Origin: Sparassis latifolia
Lineage: Eukaryota; Basidiomycota; Agaricomycetes; Polyporales; Sparassidaceae
Length of the DNA: 64,000 nt
Assembly (NCBI GenBank): GCA_018466975.1
Contig: CM031560.1
Location: 1,178,001-1,242,000 of the forward strand
Reading direction: 5' to 3'
The notes under the pieces are model-generated. The model did no database searches. It saw only the letters and a program-made list of their open reading frames with translations, and was not told the DNA's origin. A program made the position numbers and the translations under genes. Shown here piece by piece: positions 58,350 through 64,000 of this stretch (position 1 is the stretch's first letter; each line of letters starts with the position of its first letter).

Positions 58350-60438
58350 GCACCACTCGCACCCTTTATTCCTGATCACAGTTCGCCCCAACCGCATTGT
58401 CTCGAAGTAACATACTGTCGGATGTCGTCACGCGTAGTACATCCGTCCAAATGTAAATAAGATCATTCTATTGTATCCCTTGCAACTTCCCAGGAAATAT
58501 CCTACCTCCGTTCTGCAAATGCACAGCATACAGCAAGGTGGCTTCCATAACTATGCAACATACTCACAGACGTGGATGTGACCAGACGAGATATAACGCA
58601 TGCCTAAATGAGCCAAAAACACTGTGTGATCTGCGACCACCCCACAAAGCACGAGAATTTGTCCAGCGTGTGGCATCATTTGTACGCTTTCTGAGTCCAG
58701 AGCATCTTAAGGATTGATATCGGTGGATCCCATATTGTGGCAGGGCTCTGAGCATTTCTGCGGATCGGTCCGAGACAAAGCCAAAAAGAAATGACAGAGA
58801 CTGACACAAGATGAGAAATGGACGGACGAAAAAATGATAGACGTAGATAATTGGGAATGAGATCTTGCATTATCCCTGGCCAGAATAAGCATACGAAGAT
58901 GTTAACTTAAAGTTGGGCACAGTCGCATATCGGGCAGAAACAAATATTGTCATCCGAGAGATCGAACACCAGGCAGAGACACTGGAAACGCACGACCAGC
59001 CTGCAGCAGTTACTAAGCATGAATCTTGAACGACGATGAACGTTTGAACCTGAACGTCAACGTCTGAGATCTGAGGATCAATATTGAAATATGGGTATCC
59101 AAGTCAGTCCATGCACGAGAGGATTCATTATAGACACCTAATAGATCCATATCGTCAGCAGAATGAACTGGAAACCATTTCATAGATGATTAAATCGCAC
59201 CATTTCGTTTGTCTTTCTTTTTTCCACATGAGTTTGCACAGGAATTTGTGCACTGGTGCACATCATCCCACACGTACACAACAGACAAAGTCAGCAAAGG
59301 AATGACCGAGAGCCACGCGAGTCAAGCAATAAACACCAGACGAAAGTGAGACAGGCGCAGATATCCACGACCGTGCTGAGATCTGAGATCCAAGAAAGGC
59401 CAAGCAAAAATCATCAGTAACGACCGACCAGCCGCAGTTAGAAGACGAGAGCGATCCGGGAACGACTGAGTTCTATCATGAGCGCATGCCTGACCTTTTG
59501 ATCAGTGCATCACGTTCAACTCTGAACATACCGCTCATCTAGCCAGCGAACGTAACTGGTGATGCGAGCTGCTAAGGGTGCTCAGCTACGGTGCCGCCTC
59601 GCTCTCTGACGCCATTGTAATATCGAGTCTCGAGATATTGACATACAAGTGGTCTTCGCGATACACATGCACTCTCTCCTGCTAGATGGCTAAAGCACTA
59701 AAGATCAACTCGGTTAATGTACAGTCAGCACAACAACAGTGGCACAGACGATTCAAATGCATTGCACGGTGGATCCTATTATGACGACCCCAGTCTGCAC
59801 CAAGAGACTCACAGAAACAAGGCGGATTGAGGAGTCGATTCACATGCAGAGGCTTCGATAAGGGCTGTTAAACAACAAGCAGATCAAATTGACGCTCCAC
59901 ATAAAAGGTGTCGCCATGGTCGCATCAAGTTAGAAGGGGGCCGAGATTCTGCGTAGACCATGCAATGGTAAAGCATCAGATCTGAGAAACAAGGTACTAG
60001 CAAGCGACATCCCGGAGAAAGGCGAAAACAAGACCGAACAGATTCTCGAAATGTGACGAGCGTGACCGACAGACACGGTGTGTCACGAACGGCGCCATCC
60101 ACGCGACCTATCAATATGAACAGCCGCCATAAACCACCTTCCAGTGACCACAATCCTGTGTGGCGAAGCAGAGTGGCGGAAAGGTGGATGAGTTCGACTT
60201 CGTTCCCGGTGGCCAATGGTGGCGAGATGTGGCCCGGGACCCGTATAGAATGGACCACAGATCAAACCGCCATGACGGTGGCAGGAATGTGGCGCACACC
60301 TGCAGGACGATGGCGAACAGCATTCAACCACTGCGTATCATTCCAAATGGAAGAACGTGTCCGTATGGAGTCACAACGCACAGTTTGGGCCACCGCGAGC
60401 GCCAGTGAAGCGGAAACGGCCGCGGCCATACCTGTGCG
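58350..60438. other. 2.1-kb gene-free stretch
   Basis: No coding frame fits with splicing on either strand. Weak similarity of short segments (CGACCAGCCTGCAG near 58993, CGACCAGCCGCAG near 59429) was seen; it may be chance. The right end leads to a TATA box at 60439. Confidence 0.4.
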
Positions 60439-60445
60439 TATAAAA
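60439..60445 (+). promoter_or_regulatory. TATA box before the micro-exon-like repeat region
   Basis: TATAAAA followed by GG lies 49 bp before the first clear GT donor (60494), fitting a transcription start at about 60470. Confidence 0.5.
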
Positions 60446-60970
60446 GGCTGAGTGGCGGCGCGGATTGTTCAAGCGCATCTTGTCCTTCAACTTGTATGTC
60501 CCCCTTCCTCCACCTGCTCATTCAAGGCCACTCACCTGCGTTCATCTCTTCCCTTCCGCGCAAGGTCTTCGTCCTCTCTCTTCTTCATCAACTTCAACCT
60601 TGTCCTCCTGTAGCTGGCCACCGAGGTACGTCCTCCTCGTCGACGCCACACTATCACGCCTTGATTGTCGTCTCTTCGTCCACTTCGTTGTCGACCTACG
60701 TGCTCCCTCGGATACAGTGCCACGCGACCAGAGAGAGGTATGTCCACAGTGTGGCGTCATCATCAGGAAGCTCAGGTCTTTGACTGATGTCCACACATAG
60801 GCCATAAGAGCAACAGCGTGACTTCAAGAGCAAGCTCGCCTCCATACACAAGGAGTTCGACCGTCAAAATTCGTGATCCTCAAGAGCATCCGGCAGAGCA
60901 CTGTGGCGCAATCGAGACTGAGAAAGATGTGAGATGCGACCAAGACACCACAACAGTGACAGAGCAATGA
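60446..60970 (+). other. Micro-exon-like unit A (first of three)
   Basis: The unit shows a donor GTATGT at 60494, an intron containing GGCCACTCACC, acceptor CCTGTAG, a 12-nt block (60614-60625, CTGGCCACCGAG), donor GTACGT, acceptor ATACAG, a 20-nt block (60718-60737), donor GTATGT at 60738, acceptor CACATAG and a last block from 60801. The last block reads GHKSNSVTSRASSPPYTR, then STVKIRDPQEHP and CDQDTTTVTEQ with a stop at 60968-60970. No convincing start codon lies before it, so it may be a non-coding transcript or a remnant. Confidence 0.4.
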
Positions 60971-61438
60971 GTCGTTCCTCCGAATGCGCCTTGATCTTGT
61001 CGAAGTACGTCCTTATCTTCCCTCTTGTACCTCGAGCACCGCTCACCAAGCGCGGACTATCTTCGCTAGTCCCTCCACCCTCGTAGGTGTGCTATGCACA
61101 GATGGCCATGAAGGTGCGTCTTTCCGGCACATACCACGAACGATTATGAATGACATTCTCATTTTGCACGTTGCCGCCAACGATTACGCCACACTATATC
61201 AGCGTACTAGAGACAGGTACGTTCACTACCTTGTAACCACCATCGGACGTTCGTGTGGCTGACTTGACAATGGATGCAGGCCATAAACGCAAGAGTGTGA
61301 CATCAAGAACAATACCGACAGTCCAGCAATGGCCCAGCGGCGAAGATATGTGTGATCAAGACAGCGAGCGGCATAGTAGGATCAAAGCATCGGTCAGCAA
61401 GAATGTGAGATTCTCCCGGCACTTGTTGGTGGAAGAAT
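60971..61438 (+). other. Micro-exon-like unit B (second of three)
   Basis: Same layout as unit A: donor GTACGT at 61005, a 12-nt block (61102-61113, ATGGCCATGAAG), donor GTGCGT, a 14-nt block (61203-61216) with donor GTACGT at 61217, and a last block from 61280. That reads GHKRKSVTSRTIPTVQQWP, then EDMCDQDSERHSRIKASV. GHKxxSVTSR and CDQD are shared with unit A at the protein level. A stop comes late, at 61473. Confidence 0.4.
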
Positions 61439-61938
61439 GTATGTTCTTTGTCAGTTCAAACTATTTTCATTGAAGGCCACTCACCTAACCTTACTCTTCT
61501 TTTCGTAAAACGTCCGCCTTGTAGATGTGCTACGCACAAATATGGACATTAAGGTATGCCCGTCTTGGTATGCCGTCAACTGCAACTGACAAACCATGTT
61601 GTCTATTTTCCCGAATATGCAGTCTTGCCACGACCAAATCGAGGTGTGTCCACTAAGTGGCGTGGATGCGGGCAGCTTGAAAGACCGTCACGACCCGAAC
61701 ACGAACACGCTCAAGAGTAACAACGCCGACAGTTCCGACTTTCTTAAGGGGCGGGCATCGGTGTCAAGAAGCTTTCGAGTTCAAGATCAAGGACCCGCGG
61801 TGGGCGAAGAGGTATCCGACGGAGGAGACGGAAAAAATGAGGGCAGCAAAGGTACACGACGGAGAAGACAGCACCGACACCCCGATCAAGCAGAAGACGG
61901 GCGAAGACACGTGCGACGATGAAAAAATGGCGCAGTAA
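61439..61938 (+). other. Micro-exon-like unit C (third of three)
   Basis: Donor GTATGT at 61439, intron with the same GGCCACTCACC as unit A, acceptor TTGTAG, a block ending ATGGACATTAAG at 61553 with donor GTATGC, then a 21-nt block (61623-61643) with donor GTGTGT. The last part reads EAFEFKIKDPRWAKRYPTEE, TEKMRAAKVHDGEDST and EDTCDDEKMAQ with a stop at 61936-61938. FKIKDP matches VKIRDP of unit A and EDTCDD matches CDQD of A and B. Confidence 0.4.
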
Positions 61939-63049
61939 AGGCACACGACGATGAAACATAAAAACAAACGAGAGCAGTGGAGGCATGAGATGAAGTAGAA
62001 AAGGGGGAAAACGGCCGAACGGTTCGACGACAGGAAGAAGACGACGTACAGACTCGGATGAGACCGAGTGGAGTTAGGTAGAGGTTACAAGGTGCGTCCC
62101 GAGGTACGGATCGACGAGCGCTCTCGCCCGTCGGTCCTAGCGCAGGCCTTTTCGTGGCCCTCGGGATAAGTACCCGCCTGCGATTGTCGCTGGCGGGGAA
62201 ACCAACATGCGTTAAATCTCCTTGTGTATCTTGTGGTACCCTTTAGAGCTCTCAGCCTTGTGTACTGTGCAACGAGATTCCTTTCGGTGGCGCTGCCAGA
62301 TAGATGTGTCACGTACCGTAGAGAGTAGCAGACCTAAGGAAAGAGCTCAGTTGGTGTCGCAACAGCTTCTCCACTGGGACCCATGCCGGTAATATACCCT
62401 GTCCCTACCCTCACCGTCATGGTGGTCAGGACGTCATACTAGTCACGGAGAGAAAGCCACCGCGGAGATAAGCGCCTACACGCGTTCTCAAGCAGCCGGT
62501 GACGAAGTTAGGGTGAACAAGTTGTGTGAGACGGCGCGGTATCATGTCTCCCTAGTATTAGGTAGTATTATCATACGATTTGGTACAAAAAATGTCGTAT
62601 CTATTCCCGTCGTCATGTCCAGATCACATCTGTAATACATCCAGCAGAGATCATTCAAAATGCCGCGACTCGGCCGCGACCATTGCACTCTACCTATGGC
62701 CCTCGGAAAGCCATCGCTGATGAGTCGGAGAGCCGCTGAAAGCTAATGAATCATGCATGATGCCTTTGGAATCGATAAGCACAATTCTTCTACCCTACAC
62801 GTCGCATTTCCAACGCATGTGGTGCGAAGAAAGCAGGTGCGCAATATTGTTCAAGTTCAGAGTGAGACTAAGTAGTGTTGAACGGACTTGCCATCTCTCG
62901 CACCATTGCAAAGCTCAAGCCATTGTCACCTCTAAGCAATCGATACTTTTCCCTATACGATACGAATACGCAACGATGACAACTATGTGATTAGACAACA
63001 AGGTCCATTGATGACGGATAATGCAAGGATTACAATGATATGATGCGTT
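61939..63049. other. Gene-free stretch before glutamate dehydrogenase
   Basis: No supported gene. It holds the 3' side of the repeat region and the 3' UTR of the dehydrogenase. Confidence 0.45.
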
Positions 63050-64000
63050 CTAAGCTGCAAGATCGCGGACAAAGTGGAAGAAGTCTACAGAAGAGCCGTT
63101 GACGCCATACTTATAGATCTGCGCACAACCGAACACGATGGTCAGTTTGACTGACGCAACAAGCGGCACACGGAGAGAACACGCACGAAATGTGACGCCA
63201 TCCAGCTCGAGAACAACGCACGCTGGTACGGCTCGGGAAGCCTGTTCAGCACGGTATCGAGCCCAACTTCGTCGACGAGCATCTTGGGGACCGCCTGGCT
63301 CATGACGCCCCGCCGGCACGCAGGATCTTCGTACAGGTCCGAACCCTCCAACTCGGTCTGCAGGTCATTGAGCGTGATCGAGAGCTCGTCCGAGATGAGC
63401 GTGCGCGCCTTCGCGCCCTGCGCACGCGCGTGCTCCCGCCAGAGGCACTGGAATTCCGCCAGAGCGTTCTCAGTAACCTTCGCTTGAATGTCACGCACGT
63501 AACTCTGGTAGAATCGTGATGGCTTCCCGTCCTTGAAGATCATCAGGTCGACATATTCTTGTGTTGAGAGTGCGAGCCCGGCGAGTACCTCCAGCGATGA
63601 GCTCGTGACACCACCTGAAAGGACGACATGAGGGCTTTAATGGTGTGCATATGATGTGCTGGATCCTACCTTTGTTGGTACTAGAGTCCTTGAACACTAC
63701 GACTTTCCGTTTCTCGAGGTAGAGACGCGCTTGCTGTGTCAGGAACAGATTCGCACCCTCGACGATGTACTTGAAGTGCGGCTTGCCCTCTGAGTCCACC
63801 AGAGCGGCAACATTCGATATATTGACAGCCTCGGGTCTAGAGTATCCACATGAGCACACAACAATACACGTAACGGAGTTGAAATACCGACCGTCCACCG
63901 CAAGGCACGAACAAGTCAGCCTTGAACCGCAAGTGCGCGCCATTCCTGAAATCAGTACCGTCGAGAATGACTTCCCCAGCTGTACCATCTATCAGTAAGC
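63050..64000 (-). CDS. GDH2: NAD-specific glutamate dehydrogenase, C-terminal part
   Basis: Converts glutamate to 2-oxoglutarate and ammonia with NAD+, serving carbon and nitrogen release from amino acids; the fungal enzyme is a large tetramer with subunits of about 1,050 aa. The part seen reads LDGTDFRNGAHLRFKADLFV, PCGGRPEAVNISNVAALVDS, HFKYIVEGANLFLTQQARLY, LEKRKVVVFKDSSTNKGGVT, SSSLEVLAGLALSTQEYVDL, SRFYQSYVRDIQAKVTENAL, TLNDLQTELEGSDLYEDPAC and VKLTIVFGCAQIYKYGVNGS, ending FFHFVRDLAA. EGANLF and SSTNKGGVTSSS are diagnostic of the NAD-dependent class. The gene runs off the right edge, so N-terminal and catalytic Lys regions are absent here. Introns at about 63,125-63,180, 63,617-63,670 and 63,836-63,893. 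Confidence 0.93.

Noticed and set aside
58350..60438. Possible tRNA genes in the long gene-free stretch
   Set aside because: I looked for A-box and B-box (GGTTCGANTCC-like) pairs and found no pair at the right spacing; a tRNAscan-SE run would settle it.
60053..60451. 132-codon frame before the micro-exon-like region
   Set aside because: It ends inside the TATA region and has no domain; it looks like open frame by chance in GC-rich promoter DNA.

Overview
The window is nuclear DNA of a filamentous basidiomycete, most likely a wood- or litter-inhabiting Agaricomycete. The evidence is that almost every gene is cut by many 45-100 bp GT-AG introns, protein families typical of Agaricomycetes are present (a DUF6535 membrane protein, F-box/LRR-like proteins, a soluble PAS protein, a 7-TM orphan), and carbohydrate-active enzymes are tandemly duplicated. 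There are no bacterial-style operons, no rRNA and no tRNA that I could recognise. Gene calls below are spans from first to last coding exon; I joined the exons by eye from splice signals and reading frame.

Layout. 1-120: tail of an unknown gene. 174-2233 (-): TRM61 tRNA m1A58 methyltransferase, divergent from a PAS-domain protein (2952-4344, +). 4345-7311: about 3 kb without genes, holding a degenerate ~40-bp TGTCCG repeat array and a ~700-bp Tc1/mariner-like non-autonomous element. 7312-8705 (-): 7-TM orphan, divergent from a RecQ helicase (9153-13389, +). 13995-16514 (+): DUF6535 protein. 16803-19604 (-): two tandem paralogues of an unrecognised TPR-like protein with the decayed 3' end of a third copy between them. 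19907-24910 (-): two tandem secreted GH20 hexosaminidases. 25552-27671 (-): ENTH-domain adaptor (Ent3/epsinR-like). 28312-31191 (+): serine-rich membrane protein. 31440-32224 (-) and 32567-34698 (+): divergent RPC9 (RNA polymerase III) and NOT2 (CCR4-NOT). 35135-36655 (+): geranylgeranyltransferase I beta subunit. 36656-38621: gene-free, with two small mobile elements. 38622-40568 (+): Tgl2-like lipase. 40805-44162 (+): an F-box-like gene broken by a 1-nt frameshift and a decayed paralogue. 45367-46760 (+): SDR oxidoreductase. 47180-51093 (-): insulin-degrading-enzyme-like M16 peptidase (Ste23). 51520-52890 (+): alpha/beta hydrolase with a peroxisomal C-terminus. 53003-56661 (-): GH2 beta-mannosidase. 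57802-58349 (+): small CxCxxC protein. 60439-61938 (+): a TATA-led region with three degenerate copies of a micro-exon-like unit. 63050-64000 (-): NAD-specific glutamate dehydrogenase, cut by the window edge.

How it fits together. Most genes are independent housekeeping functions (tRNA modification, transcription by Pol III, mRNA deadenylation, prenylation, vesicle traffic, peptide and glutamate catabolism). The GH20 pair and the GH2 enzyme fit chitin/chitooligosaccharide and mannan turnover. Adjacent divergent pairs share short promoters: TRM61/PAS, 7-TM/RecQ, ENTH/Ser-rich, RPC9/NOT2 and Ste23/hydrolase.

Most unusual structure. (a) Two 57-62 bp insertions, 20 kb apart, share sequence, end in the same GGGAGACTA and are each flanked by a different perfect 9-bp direct repeat; their antisense strand can fold into a conserved hairpin. 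(b) A 163-bp element has ~31-bp inverted repeats and a perfect 8-bp target duplication. (c) The 60.4-61.9 kb region repeats an intron-microexon layout three times and matches no family I know.
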